Of a stretch of 64,000 nt of DNA, positions 10,994-24,136 are shown in pieces. A program made the translations under genes and the position numbers. The stretch spans positions 15,812,267 to 15,876,266 of the forward strand of contig OU744450.1 of assembly GCA_916610825.1 (NCBI GenBank), read 5' to 3'. This DNA is from Haliclystus octoradiatus (Eukaryota > Cnidaria > Staurozoa > Stauromedusae > Haliclystidae). Numbering within the stretch: the stretch's first letter is position 1; each line of letters opens with the position of its first letter. A model generated the notes under the pieces. The model was not told the DNA's origin. It was given only the letters and a program-made list of their open reading frames with translations, and searched no databases.

Positions 10994-13900
10994 GTAAGTT
11001 TCTCAAATTTCTTCAAAGTTCGATAATCTTCATGATAGATTATCCAACTAGCTATAATTTGATAATTGTCAAGTATTTAAAAATGCATGCAGCTATTGAA
11101 TACAGTAACATCTGTAGTCAATTTAAATTGGTTTGTGGAGATTTTCATTTCATTCAAAGGATTCATCGATATATGTCTTGCTTGAATCTGTAAGAAATGG
11201 GAATAAATAAAAAAACTTTGATTATAAAATATAAATTCATTATACCTTTCGTCAGCTTGGGCATGCATAACTTACATGCATATAAAAGTCTTTATTTTTA
11301 AAACAGAGTAAAAAGATAGTATAAAGCATAGATGATTCAAAGAGTTTTCTTAAGGAAGGTTTCCACTAGAATGATCTTTTGATTCAACCTGTACCACTAA
11401 CTTATGTCAACTGCATACTATTTGGTGTGTGAAATTTGCGTAAAAATGTTTTAATTAATGTTTTTAATCCATCATGACACATGTCAGCAGCAAGTTGTTT
11501 AATTACATGTCTGAAACTGGTTCATCTTATTCTACTAAGAAGATAAACAAAATGTATCGCAAATAGATATGCAAGCGTTTCTGGATAAGAAACACTTCCA
11601 CAGAGAAAGAGAGAAATGAGAAGTCCTTAAGTTGGTCCCTTTACTTGGCCTTGTTGCAAATTTGCAACAAACTCTTGCAGGGCCCATATCTTTCTGGCCT
11701 TTCTAATTCGCTTAAGCAATATAAAATATTATACACGAAAAAAAAAACAAGTTTGATGTATATTATATCAATTTTCTTAATTTTATTATTTGGCTAGAAA
11801 TGGCTAAAAATTCCAAGAATATTTTGCTCCTGCTTCGTACTGCCTATGATGTCATAAATATGACAGTTAGGGACCGTTCATGAACTTGATAGGTGTAGTT
11901 TTATTACGAAAATTGTTCATGAACTCGTTTTACAAGAAAATACACACACAGCATAATCCTTCGCGGCTATTTAAAGAAAATAAAGGTGTAATTCAAGAAA
12001 TTATTCCTCTAAAACGAGACCACTTGAGGTTTTCCGTGTGGTAAGAAATTTTGTGTTATATCAATGCAAATCTTTCCAACTAATTAATGCCTTACGGAGT
12101 TGAATAGTAATTAGAATAAGGCCAAAAAGCTTCGTTTTTATCAAGACTTTCTTCAATAGTTAACGCCTTTTCAATCTTTTGAATATAATCTGGCTATTAA
12201 CTGATATAGTTTTCTTGTTTCAGAATAATTTCGTTCTACAAAAACTACACACTTTCTACCTAGAATCCTACATATCTTTCATAAATAGATACCAGTATCC
12301 ACATATATCCCACCCCCTTTCGCATAAGCAAATTTATTTCAGTGTCTATCCAAGCACAATATGAACACAATCATTTTAGTCACTATCAATTAGTTTCATA
12401 GTTTTAATAATTTCTAAAATCAACTTCATAAGGAAGGATTAAGAAGTGAAATATGGGAAAATAAAAGGAGTAACTAAGTACAATAATAAGAAGTATATAG
12501 TAAATATAGAATTACAAAAATCATTAAAAAAACTTGAAGAAGTATTAACTAATAAACTATTAAATTATCAAAGATGGCCTATACTGTACTTTATAGATAA
12601 TGTAGTCTTCTTAGCTCGTTGCAGAATGTTCCAACAAAATTGAAGTGGACATGATCGTGCTAGTATATATTATGTTCAATCCATTAATCATCATCATAAA
12701 TTTATTCAGTATAGTTTATCCTACTTCTTGATATTGACATTGTATCGCTAGCATCGTTTTCGTATCTCTGAAAAGTAATAGTATTCCTTATAAGTGAGAG
12801 TAAGATCAAAAGACAAATTTGTCAAAACAACATTTAGGATTGTAGGATCAGAATTATCAAATCTTGAACCACGATAAAACTGATTTACTTACGTCAGATC
12901 AGAAATTTGTTATTCCATTCATAAATCTATTTCAAAATCAATAATTTGTTCATTTAACTGATCTGATTTGATTTAAATTTATGTGTACAGGAATCTGATT
13001 CTATAGTCACAAATACGGTGAGCCTGCATGAAAACTTTTGGTGTCGGCTTCGGCCTATAGGCCCCGGGTCCCGGTTCCGTAAGCTTCTTTAAAAACAATA
13101 TCGCCTATCATTGTTTTGTTTCTCTTTTGATAGCCAATTGATTTATTAAATATTCATTTTCATTTACGTCTTTGTAAGAAATGGAGTAGGCTACTTATCA
13201 GAAGCTTTATATCTATATGCCTACAGAAGCTATATATCTACTGTCGACATGAATCACACTGCACACAAAAATCTACATCTAATACTTGTTGACTTCATTT
13301 AATATGTTATGAAATCAAATTAATGTAATTTTTTAATGTTAGTAGATTGATAATATGCTTAGGCTACCTGCTTATTAGTTGCCACATCGCTCATTGCATG
13401 TGAACCAGGAACAGTACAAATATATTCGTTTAAAGACTCAAAGCAACATATTTCCAACGCTTGATCAGTCACGCCATCACCTATTTAATTGATATACAGT
13501 TATAAAACAGTCAACAATGTAAGGAGAACTATGTAATAACTAGCAATTAGTGTTGGTCCAGAGAGAGATGGTTTTGATACACGGCGGACATCAAACGACC
13601 GGGTATATTGTCTCGCTTTCGAAGTTGAACACTCGGTCATGTGATCAAACACCCTGCACAGTGAAATTGTTCATTTCCGTTTAGCAATCAGAAATATTGA
13701 AAGGAGTAAATGAAAACGATCTCTTAATCATTTGGAGGGAATTTTTAAGCCAGTTCAGATGCAATCAAAGAACACAAAGCTATTCAGGATGACCGTGATA
13801 GCTTATACATGCGTACACTGTACTAATATAATCCACTGTTGATCAGCTAGCCTGTACATACGTTGATTATGTGATATGATAAGTAACATGGGATTCTCTG

Positions 13901-14712
13901 AGTAAATCAAATTATATAGAAGAATGATGTTTCGATTTTGTTTGGATGGATATTTTCTTCGCATGTGTAGTTTTATTATTCTCAGAAGTCCATCATCTAG
14001 GTTTTCAATATAACTGGCTGGCACAAGTTATGAACACTTAGCCATTGTTAAATAGCAACAATCTGTATAAATTTATATTTATTCTATCTATGATTCTATA
14101 AATATTGTATATAATTTCAAAATTGAACTACATTCTGAAGATATGTCAAAGTATCTTGCTTAATAATTCTCCAATATAAACGCCAAGTAATTTAGTATCT
14201 AGTTTGTTAAAGGCAGTGTAGTGTGTAGCCCGGTAGCTGTTGAACACTGTCTTCAGTCTTCAATATCGCGCTGAAAATTTCGATGTAAAGTTTGCATACC
14301 AACCGTCAATTGATGTGAAGTTTTTGGCAAGATTTCCAGCTGGGGTTTTGGCTTGGCTAGATTTGCACCATGTCACCCTGGTCTCTATGATATACCACCC
14401 AGCGGAGTTGTAACCCAGCTTGATCAATAATCATTGAAATTCTGACTCACGCAATAAGATTCACATCTTGCCGAATGAATGTATTATTTTTACTATATCT
14501 TATTTCAATTACAATTGTTAGTATATCATACAACTGTCCTTGGATATAGTGGAACTATGTCAACTCGACCACTATTTACGAAAAGTTGTGATCTCTGCAA
14601 GCATACCGCATAATCTATCAATCTCTGATGTAGCAACTAAGAAATTGAATGATGCAATTGCCTACTGTTGCAGCACGATAATGTAAGAAATTAAATAATT
14701 CAAATCAAATTG
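10994..14712. other. Intron stretch without recognised genes
   Basis: AT-rich DNA between the SUGCT-like exon and the BEL-1 element. A 65-codon lysine-rich open frame at 12446-12643 has no known motifs and is probably chance in AT-rich sequence. A GC-rich patch lies at 13040-13085. Confidence 0.5.
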
Positions 14713-14717
14713 AGTAC

Positions 14718-15293
14718 TGTAGCCGACAATTCATTATATTATATTCTTGCTGCCGCCATTATGCATTTAGACGCTGTTACCATAGCTACTAAGGGACACT
14801 TATTCTTGACGTATTAACTAGTTAGTCATCTTGTTAATCTATTGTAAGTAAATATCTAGAAAGATCAAAAATTAGTCATCATAAATATATTTTCCGCCTT
14901 TGGTGTTCAATACGTAAAATTACTGTAAATGTTAGTCAGTTGGAGAAAGCCAAAGTATAGAGAAGAGCTACGCTGACTCGAACGAATTGTAAAATATTAT
15001 TAATAGGTGTTGTTATCTGTGCTGGAACGAACACCAAAGGTATGTTTTTTATCTGTAATTGTGTTATAACCTAGTTTACATTGTATTTGATTTATTAAAC
15101 GACTTTGTATTAATTTATGTGATTTAATTATTCCTTTAAGAAAAACCAAACAACTTAACAACTTATCAACATATCAGCATTGAGCAGCTTCATTTGTGCT
15201 ATTTGGCAGTTCATTTGTTGCATATTATCTTGGTACTAACACACACAGATACAACTATTTAAATTAGTAGACTGACTGCGGTTACAGTTAACA
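14718..15293 (+). repeat. 5' LTR of BEL-1
   Basis: Starts TGTAGCCGACAATT and ends ACA. The paired LTR at 21408-21983 has the same length. The right edge is slightly ambiguous: strong identity ends at GGTTACA (15286), but extending 7 bp to 15293 brings the flanking AGTAC duplications into register. Confidence 0.85.
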
Positions 15294-15329
15294 TGAGTTT
15301 TTCTTTGATCATCCATTGCTGTTGGTAAT

Positions 15330-17180
15330 ATGTCAGAGCCAAAGAGGATGATGAAGCTCAGAAGTGCCACGGACGAAGATGACACCGATGAGAATACAGC
15401 TGATGCGGAAACCGCTTTACCTAAGCCATTGGAAAAGGCAGAAAGTGATTTGATAAAGCTATACGATGAAATAGAACAATCGATCACAGATGTAAAACCA
15501 TTGGAGATGATAAAAAGAATGGGAGCGGAGCTAAAAGAATGGAACATTATAGAATGGAACATTCGAGAACCGACCTTACGTCAACGTCGGTAGCATACAT
15601 TCAAGGATTATTTAAATCAGAGACAGAACGGATGTCTCGCTATAGCATAATTATTAGAAATTATATTAAAAATATTACGTCAGCGCCAGCCGTGACTGGT
15701 GACCATAGTGATGACGAAACCAACATTGGTGAGTCAGCCAGTACTGTCTCGCAGAAGTCCCGCAAGTTTAAGCGTAGTTCCGCTTCCGCATCGTCTAAGG
15801 CTAGTCGGGCAAGCATTAAATCGAAAACTAAACAAGCCCAAAGAGATATTGAAAGGGCTAAATTCGAGCTTCAATTTATTGAAAGGGAAGCTGAATTTAA
15901 TATTTTGAAAGCCAAAATGAAAACTGCCTTAGCCATAGACATTGCTGAAGAGCGGATAGACGAAGCAAATGCGGAGTTAGATGAACTCAGTGACACGGAT
16001 GACGAGAGTTCTATTGTTTCAAGGAAAACAACGAAATCGCGTACGTCAATTAAGGTTAAGAAAATACAAAGACCGATAGAAATAACTAATACGAACAGAT
16101 TACCTATATTAGAAAATATTACGCACAATAGTAATAAAAGTAATAAGGAATCTTTAACTAATCAAGTTAAGGACAAAACAGTTATATCTAAAAGTAATAA
16201 CAATAAGGCAATTGTAAGTGAAGGCATGACAGAGAACACACAGCCGGTCACTGATCAATCATTACAAACAAACGCTATACACGAAGCATTAATAGCAGTC
16301 CAACGTCTGAGTATGGCTAATGAGCTACCAAATTTAGAAATTCCGAAATTTTCTGGTAGCTCAGAAGAATACCCTCGATTCATAACTGGTTTCAATGAGT
16401 TAGTAATGATGCGACCCTTGAACGAGACACAAAAAATGTCTCGCCTATTACAATTTCTGACGGGGCCAGCAAGAACCGCCGTACAAATTCTAGAAATAAC
16501 AGGCGAAGGGAAATTAGATAAAGCGTTGAATTTATTGCGAAAAAGGTATGGCAAACCTGTATCTGTCGTTAAAGCAGCAATAAAATCACTAACAGAATCC
16601 GTGCAAGTGAAACCTAATGACGTTCAAGGTTTCGAAGAATACGTAGATAAAGTCAGAACAGCTAGGGAAACATTAGCTGCTATGAACTATCTCCATAAAC
16701 TGGATGAAGAGAATTTAGCTAAAATTGTCGAAAAAGGACCCAAATTTGTTGCGCGAAAATGGGCAGGAATAGCCGTAAAATTGAGATTGAAGGATGAACC
16801 AACAATAGATGACCTGATCACATACCTCGAGCAGGAGTTAGATGCTGCAACAGACCCTGTCTTTGGATCTATGTTACTGAAGGAAACAAAATCAAAAGGA
16901 AACGACTTTAGCAGACAAAATAAAACGCCAAAAGTAATAACTACCACGTTTGCGACCCAAAATAGAGGTTGGAATGATAAATGTCCATGTTGCGAAGAAA
17001 ATCATCCAGTCTACACGTGTAATCAATTCAAATCAAAAAAACTACGACGAAAAGGTGAAAATTGCCAGAGATAACGGTCTATGTTTCAAATGTTTGAAGG
17101 GAAACCACTTTGCCGCAAAATGCAGAACAGACAAGACCTGCGGTAAAGAGAACTGCGGCAGAAGGCATCTTACAATTATG
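15330..17180 (+). pseudogene. BEL-1 gag
   Basis: The ATG at 15330 opens an acidic N-terminal segment. The frame shifts near 15570 and continues in the 15539-17074 frame. A long lysine/glutamate-rich helical section follows, then the BEL-type capsid motif LEIPKFSGSSEEYPRF (about 16340-16380), and at the end cysteine/histidine knuckles (CPCCEENHPVYTC at about 16982, CFKCLKGNHFAAKC at about 17084). A second frameshift lies near 17045 between the knuckles. Gag forms the particle and binds the RNA. The breaks mean no intact Gag can be made by simple translation. Confidence 0.85.
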
Positions 17181-17552
17181 CACAGACCTGACAGACAGTC
17201 CACTGCAGAAGTGACTGTGACCGAAACTGAAATAGAGACGCAGAATGTCAACTCTAACACCATTGTTAACAATATAAGAAAGCCCGAATGTACAACTTTA
17301 CTAAAAATAGTTCCAATTAAACTATACGGGAACTCGAAAATAATAACTATAAATGCTTTACTAGACACTTGGTCCAATATCACGCTTGTAGAAGAGAATG
17401 TCCTCAAAGAATTTGATATTAAAGGGAAAGACAGCCAGTTAGTAATAAATACTGTAAACAAGAAAGAGAAAGTCAAATGTGACGAAGCTACTGTGAAGGT
17501 GTCCCCTCTATGAAATGACATTCCTACCCTAGAAATCAACACCATTTATTCC
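17181..17552 (+). pseudogene. BEL-1 aspartic protease, active site altered
   Basis: In the same frame as the C-terminal zinc knuckles. The expected retropepsin active-site triplet reads D-T-W (ALLDTWSN, triplet at 17364-17372) instead of D-T-G. The glycine of this motif is nearly invariant, so the enzyme should be inactive. A TGA at 17511-17513 then ends the frame; reading continues in the same frame afterwards. The second BEL element in this window keeps LLDTGSS at the equivalent site. Confidence 0.8.
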
Positions 17553-19685
17553 ATGAATAATTTGAACCTAACATGTGACAAACTGAAGAGAATAAGACTA
17601 GAGGAATGGGAACATTTCAAAGGCATAGACTTCCCTATCATAAAATCAAATGAGGTGTCTATGATAATTGGGACGAACTTTCCAGAGGCCTTAATAGCAA
17701 TAGAACACAAACGAGGGAAGATAAACGAACCATGGGCCGTACGAACTCAACTGGGATGGTCGGCAGTGGGACAGGCAGCCATACAAAGGGCAAACAGTAA
17801 AATTAATTGCAATGCGCTGTACGTAACTATAGCAGAAGAAAACGAATTAAACATAGATGAAAAGCTAGATTCTCAACTACAAAACTTTTGGACCATCGAT
17901 AGCTATGGGACAAGTAAGACCCATAATCAGACTGCTAGTTCAATCGAAGACGATAGGGCACTTAATTCAATGAGAAAGTCTGCAATCATAGTTGAAGGCC
18001 ACTATCAAATTGGACTCCCGTGGAAGGATCCCCAAGTACAATTACCAAACAATGCCATTATGGCACAACAACGACTTAAATCATTAAAACGAAGACTGGT
18101 AAACAATACAGACTTATTAGAAAAGTATAGAAGCATAGTAAACGATTACCTAATAAAGGGTTACGCTAGAGAGTCACCAAAAAACGTAAAGAGTGAAAGG
18201 GTGTGGTATCTCTCACATCATCCGGTAATAAATCCAAATAAAACAAAGGTCAGAATCGTGTTTGACGCAGCTGCCCGATTTATGGAAACATCCCTAAATG
18301 ACAACCTTTTACAGGGGCCTGATCTAACGAGCTCCTTGATTGGAGTACTGACTCGATTCAGAACAGGAAAATTTGTGTTTGCTTCTGATATTCAAACAAT
18401 GTTCTATCAGCTTAAGGTACCAACCGAAGACTGTAATTCACTCCAGTTCCTATGGTGGCCAGGAGGTAATTTAGATGAAGAATCCCAAAGCTACCAGATG
18501 ACCAGGAACATATTCGGGGCAACCAGTTCACCATCGTGTGCCAGTTTCGCATTGAGAAAGACTGCAGATGATAATAAAGATCACTACAAACAAAGCACTA
18601 TCCAGGTAATCCACCGAAATTTCTATGTAGATGATTGTTTAAAGGCAACAAATACCGAAGAAGAGGCAATCGAAATGATCAGGGAACTAAAGGAGGTACT
18701 AATAAAAGGAGGTTTTAATTTAACAAAATGGTCAAGTAACAGCAAAAGGATACTTAACACAGTACCTCAATCAGAAAGAGCAAAACCATCACTTAACCTA
18801 GATCTCGACAAGTTGCCAATCGACCGCGCCCTTGGGGTACAGTGGAACCCAGACGATGATTGTTTTGGTTTCAAGACCTTTGAATTTAACAAACCCATGA
18901 CGAAGAGAGGTATTTTGTCATCAGTCAGTTCGGTGTACGATCCATTGGGATTTGCATGTCCATATATATTCAAGGCTAAGCTACTATTGCAAGACCTCTG
19001 GAGAGAAAAAATTGGGTGGGACGACAGAATAGAAGAAAAACATTTGAAAGTATGGAAATCATGGACGCAAGAACTTTCAAGTCTTAACAATTTGAAGGTT
19101 GAGAGAAACATTCTCAAGATTCCAGAACACGCATTAAAAAGAAGGGAGATACACTGTTTTTAGGTCACATCGCAAGATGGTTATGGTGCCGTTGCCTATC
19201 TTCGAAGTATCTCTTTAAAGGGAGAAATCAATTGCTCGTTCGTAATGGGTAAATCACGGCTCTCGCCAATTAAACAACAAACAATTCCACGTCTAGAATT
19301 GCAAGCGGCAGTAATAGCAACTAGAATGGCTCAAACAATCCTAGAAGAGATTGACTTCAAGATTGACAGATCCTTCTTTTGGACAGATTCGACAACAGTT
19401 TTGCGATTTATCGCCAACGAATCAAAGCGATTTTCAATATTTGTGGCCAACAGAGTGAATGAGATAAGAGAGGCTAGCGACTCGGGTCAATGGAACTATG
19501 TTGATACAAAGAGCAATCCAGCAGATGACGCTTCCCTTGGTCTCAAAGTTAAATCCCTTTTGGAAGATTCACGATGGCTCAAAGGACCTGACTTCTTGAA
19601 GCAGTCAGAAGAGTCTTGGCCTAAAAATATGATTGAAAATCAATCTAAAAATCCGATTGAAGATAAATCCGACAACTCGATTTAA
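17553..19685 (+). pseudogene. BEL-1 reverse transcriptase and RNase H
   Basis: The frame 17553-19163 carries BEL/Pao RT motifs: SHHPVINPNKTKVRIVFDAA, SDIQTMFYQLKV, LQFLWWPGG and the catalytic FYVDDCLK (YVDD at 18623-18634), then SSVYDPLGFACP at the RT/RNase H linker. TAG at 19161-19163 interrupts just where RNase H begins. The next codon gives Val-Thr-Ser where an Asp-Ala-Ser is usual, so the first catalytic aspartate of RNase H looks lost. The later RNase H motifs LELQAAVIA and FFWTDSTTVL remain. The unit ends at TAA 19683-19685. Confidence 0.87.
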
Positions 19686-21243
19686 GAATGTCCAGGGTTT
19701 GATTTGGAAGTAAGAACAATACAAATCGTACAAACACAAGAAGAAGCAGAAAACGATATAATTAGCAAGTTAATTAAAAGATATTCATCGTGGGAAAGAC
19801 TAAAAGTAAGGATAGCCTGGATCATAAGATATAAAGAATATGTAAAATGGAAAGCGACGAAGACGAACAAGAAACAGTTCGAAACTGGTCCAATCACAGT
19901 TAAAGAAATCAAACTAGCGGAAAAAGACATCGTTAAACACACCCAAAGGACTACATTTACAAAGGAACTCGCCGATCTAGAGAAAACGAAAAAGGTTCAG
20001 ATCCAAAGTAAAATTGTGAAACTTTCACCTATCATCGACAAGGACATAATAAGAGTTGGCGGAAGAATTGACGGAGCTCCGATAAGTTATGACGCAAAAC
20101 ATCCAGTAATTCTTCCTAAAGATCATCATGTATCAAACTTGATCATTTTGCATTACCATCTTATGATGGGCCATATTGGGCTCAACCATGTTTTGTCTGA
20201 AGTGAGATTGAAGTTTTGGATAGTCGGTGCAAGAACTACAACTAAGAGAATCCTGAGAAATTGTGTTAACTGTATGAAAAGACTAAAGAAGCCAAGTCAT
20301 CAGTACATGGCCAATTTACCAAAGACGAGGTTGACGCCCTTTAAGCCAGCCTTCAACATTACTGGCGTAGATAATTTCGGTCCCTTCAGAGTAAAGCAAG
20401 GAAGAAGTACAGTCAAACGCTACGGTTGTCTATTCACTTGCTTCAATACACGTGCAGTCCACATCGAAGTCGCTCATTCATTGGATACCAGCTCATTCAT
20501 AAACGCCTTAAGAAGATTTGTAGCTAGAAGAGAAAGTCCCGAGATCATCAAAAGTGACAATGGTACAAATTTCACGTCGGCAGAGAAAGAGCTCAAACGC
20601 TCTTTGAAGGATCTAGATGAGAGAAGGATTAAGGAGTTTTTGATGAAGAAAGAAACAACTTGGCTTTTCAACCCCCCCGACCGCAAGTCACATGGGCGGT
20701 GTTTGGGAGAGATTGATAAAAAGCATAAGAAGGAGTATGAGAGCAATCATCGGAAACCAACTAATAAGAGATGAAACCCTAACTACGATTTTGGTCGAAA
20801 TAGAGGCGATATTAAATAGTAGACAACTTACACAAATTAGCGATGACCCATCAGATGAAAGCCCATTAACACCAAATCACTTGCTACTTCAATTCCAAGG
20901 ACCGACACTACCACCAGGCATATTCAACGAAGAAGATAACCACAGAAGAAGGAGATGGAGGCAAGGACAGTATTTGGAAGACCAGTTCTGGAGACGATGG
21001 CTCAAGGAGTATGTGCCAATGCTACAAACAAGGCAGAAATGGAACACCCATACAAAGAACATGTAGGTGAACGATTTAGTTCTTATTGTAGATAACTCTA
21101 CACCAAGAAATCACTGGCAATTAGGAAGAGTTACTGAAACAATTCCAGGACCAGATGGCTGTGTGCGCTCTGTCAAGGTCAAAACAAGATCGACAATTTT
21201 GTTACGCCCAATAACAAAATTGTGCTTACTAGAGGGAGATTAA
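19686..21243 (+). pseudogene. BEL-1 integrase
   Basis: The zinc-binding HHCC region (HYHLMMGHIG and NCVNCM, about 20150-20280) is followed by the DDE core: GVDNFGPF (about 20365), KSDNGTNF (about 20553) and, after a one-base frame change near 20685, MGGVWERLIKSIR (from 20692). The C-terminal part with LTPNHLLL ends at TAG 21064-21066, and the same frame continues with a further recognisable tail (VLIVDNS, GRVTET, VKVKTRS) to TAA 21241. Integrase inserts the cDNA into the genome. All three acidic catalytic residues are present but not in one frame. Confidence 0.85.
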
Positions 21244-21407
21244 TGTTAACTAAATAAATAATTCTATTTAGTATTTCAGAACAAAATTAGAAAGTCAGCT
21301 GTTTTAAATATTACGTTATTTTAAGATAAGTGTAAATTGTCGTTATAAGTTTTTTAAGATGAGCATTTTGACATTGTCTTATCGGGGGCCCCGATTCGGG
21401 GCGGGTA
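21244..21407 (+). other. BEL-1 3' untranslated region and polypurine tract
   Basis: A non-coding stretch ending in a purine/G-rich GGGGCGGG (about 21399-21405) two bases before the 3' LTR, the position expected for the plus-strand primer. Confidence 0.6.
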
Positions 21408-21983
21408 TGTAGCCGACAATTTATTATATTATATTCTTGCTGCCGCCATTATGCATTTAGACGCTGTTACCATAGCTACTAAGGGACACTTATTCTTGAC
21501 GTATTAACTAGTTAGTCATCTTGTTAATCTATTGTAAGTAAATATCTAGAAAGATCGAAAATTAGTCATCATAAATATATTTTCCGCCTTTGGTGTTCAA
21601 TACGTAAAATTATTGTAAATGTTAGTCAGTCGGAGAAAGCCAAAGTATAGAGAAGAGCAATGCTGACTCGAACGAATTGTAAACTATTATTAATAGGTGT
21701 TGTTATCTGTGCTGGAACGAACACCAGAGGTATGTTTTTTATCTGTAATTGTGTTATAACCTAGTTTACATTGTATTTGATTTATTAAACGACTTTGTAT
21801 TAATTTATGTGATTTAATTATTCCTTTAAGAAAAACCAAACAACTTAACAACTTATCAACATATCAGCATTGAGCAGCTTCATTTGTGTTATTTGGCAGT
21901 TCATTTGTTGCGTATTATCTTGGTACTAACACACACAGATACAACTTTTTAAATTAGTAGACTGACTGCGGTTACAGATTACA
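21408..21983 (+). repeat. 3' LTR of BEL-1
   Basis: 576 bp beginning TGTAGCCGACAATT, collinear with the 5' LTR with about 13 base differences counted by eye. Directly followed by the target duplication AGTAC (21984-21988). Confidence 0.88.
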
Positions 21984-21988
21984 AGTAC

Positions 21989-22978
21989 AAAGATGAGAAT
22001 TACTACATAATTTTTGCTCAATTAGGCTATCAATTCCTTATGATGAATGCGTCGAATGTCCCTAATGATAAAGGCCAAATTCTAAACCAGATCATTCAAA
22101 TTCACGCTGAATTCTTCAACCTTTTCATGTTAGTATTGCGTTGTTGCAAATCATGACAAGAACAGAACACAGAACAGCAGCTACTGCTAGAGTGCTTGGC
22201 TGATGGCTACAGTACAGCCTACCAGAATAAACAAACAATTTACATAATCAACTTACTTGAGAGCAATTGGCCTTCGTCGAAATCTTGTTCTTAACAGAAT
22301 CAGAATCTGGCTTTCACAAGCCAAAACAATCTCGAAATAATGATTTGTGAAGCTGGTTAAAAAGTTCATGAAAAGAAGTGTCTCAAGTCAACTTTTAACT
22401 GTTGCAAGTAATCCAAATCACCGTTTTGTAGAGCAATAGTAGAGCATAATTGGCAAAACATCCAGCGACACCACTTTGTTGAAGAAGTAGAAAAACTGAA
22501 ATGAAAGTGGCGTGAAAGCAGCTTTCTTGTAGACTTTCTACCAAAACATAAATAACAATTGACCTACTTCATACTCTTTACTGATTGGCTACGTCTTATT
22601 TCTGACCTCTCAGATACGAACGCTGATTGGTACAGAGAGAGTACAATTGACCTAATTTCATACGATCTTTACGCGATTGTTGTTTTTTATTAGGAAGTCA
22701 TTGAGGCCGATTGTAGCTGCTCCATTTGAAAATTTGAAGAAAAAAGCAAATACAGAGTTTTGATTTGACCAGCATCGTTATAGCGAGGCTAAATATCTGA
22801 AAGGAGAATCGTGAACGTAATAGGTCGAAGAAGAAATCATATAACATGTAGAAAAAGTCCATAAAGTACATTTTTACCTTTTTTTACGGACAAAAAAGGT
22901 AGGTAGGTCAAGTGACCTATTGACCCCCTCTGTCTCTGTCCCTGCTGCCGAATGCAGAAGTATGTCGATCTCTAGTAG
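21989..22978. other. Intron, no gene seen
   Basis: Moderately AT-rich intron sequence without supported coding or RNA features. Confidence 0.5.
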
Positions 22979-23085
22979 AAGTAACACGATTTCATAAACA
23001 AGTAACACGAATTCACAAACAAGTAACATGATTTCACAACAAGTAAAGCGTTCTCACAAACAAGTGCCGCGATTTCACAAGTAAC
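22979..23085 (+). repeat. Tandem repeat, ~21-bp unit, five copies
   Basis: Units of the form AAGTAACACGATTTCACAAAC begin at 22979, 23000, 23021, 23041 and 23062, with a few substitutions and a shortened last copy. Function unknown. Confidence 0.8.
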
Positions 23086-23860
23086 TACCAATTATCACAC
23101 ATAACACCGAGTTTTCAATGGTCTGGCGCTTCATAATGGTCGACCTTGGTTTTATAATAATTAAACGCCGTTAACCTGTGTGCATTACGTCAGAACTCAA
23201 TTTCATACAGGCTAACATCAATGAGGGTAAAAAGCGGGCCCACTAAGAAACATGTTTTGCAATGCGCATGCGTAAAACCTCGCTAAAGCCCTAAGTCTAG
23301 CCGAGACTGCTATGGAAATGACAGTAAAAACAAAATGAGTATTCGACATTGCTATTAGTTCGACGATTGATATGTTATCTGTTTCTTTTCTAAAAGCTCA
23401 AAATGCTCTCTATTATCATTTTCTTCTTCATGGTAATTTAAAGGAGCAAAAATGACCGGCAGGCGCTACGCACTTAGGATCACGTGCACGCTTATTGTTA
23501 TAACACAATGTTCATTGTTGACATGAATTTTATTACAAGTTAGGCCTGCGTATAACAATTGTTTCAAAGCGAGACGGTTGAATTACGCTAAGCATAAATT
23601 CAACTTGTGCTCGCAGCGGTCGCCGGTCAATTTTGCCCCTTTAACTCAATTTATTGTAAAGCAAGCAGTCGTTTTCTTTACCAGAAACTGGAAGTTGAGA
23701 AGGTTGCTTCGCAGACGCAGAGTGACGGTTAGTTTGCAGTCTGGCAGTAAGCAAAATACTTCATTAAACATGTTATATGACACTGATATTGCATTGGCTA
23801 TGTTGCTAAAAATAACATTTATTTACAAAATTATAAATAAATAATATTCATTTTCAAGAT
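23086..23860. other. Intron, no gene seen
   Basis: The flank before the Penelope-like insertion. An open frame at 23578-23844 is arginine-rich in its middle but has no motif or start context to support it. Confidence 0.45.
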
Positions 23861-24136
23861 AAATATACAATGTTTATAAGAAGCTGATGGCTTACACATT
23901 TGATAACAAAGTTAATTGGCAACAGATTTTTATTCGTCACTACGTTTCGACGTAACATTACGTCATCTTCAGGTGTATAAAAATGAATTTTTATTTTACA
24001 GCGTTATATTTATATGATTAGAAAAAACTTTTAACAATGTACATTACTATCAAGGGAAAATCTAAAAACAACTGAAATATAAACTTGCTTATTACCTATG
24101 CTTAACTAAAATAGAAAATTAAAAGACCTATTCAAA

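Larger units (their letters stand above)
14718..21983 (+). mobile_element. BEL/Pao LTR retrotransposon BEL-1
   Basis: A 7.27-kb element with two 576-bp LTRs, a gag-protease-RT-RNase H-integrase order typical of BEL/Pao, and the 5-bp target duplication AGTAC at 14713-14717 and 21984-21988. The LTRs differ at only about a dozen positions by eye (about 2%), so the insertion is fairly recent. It has no env-like frame. The coding region is broken by frameshifts (near 15570, 17045, 20685), stops (17511, 19161, 19683, 21064) and at least two catalytic-site substitutions. It is in the last intron of the SUGCT-like gene, in the same orientation. Confidence 0.92.

Noticed and set aside
12446..12643. 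65-codon lysine-rich frame
   Set aside because: Composition follows the AT-rich DNA, with no start context, splice signals or family motif.
14718..15286. BEL-1 LTR ending at GGTTACA (569 bp)
   Set aside because: Possible, and matches the end of the BEL-2 LTR, but only the 576-bp version gives matching AGTAC target duplications; the ambiguity is noted in the feature.
17042..17545. Minus-strand 167-codon frame over the BEL-1 protease
   Set aside because: It is the reverse-strand shadow of gag/protease, with no independent motif.
22979..23085. CRISPR-like array
   Set aside because: Units are directly adjacent with no spacers, and the DNA is animal nuclear.
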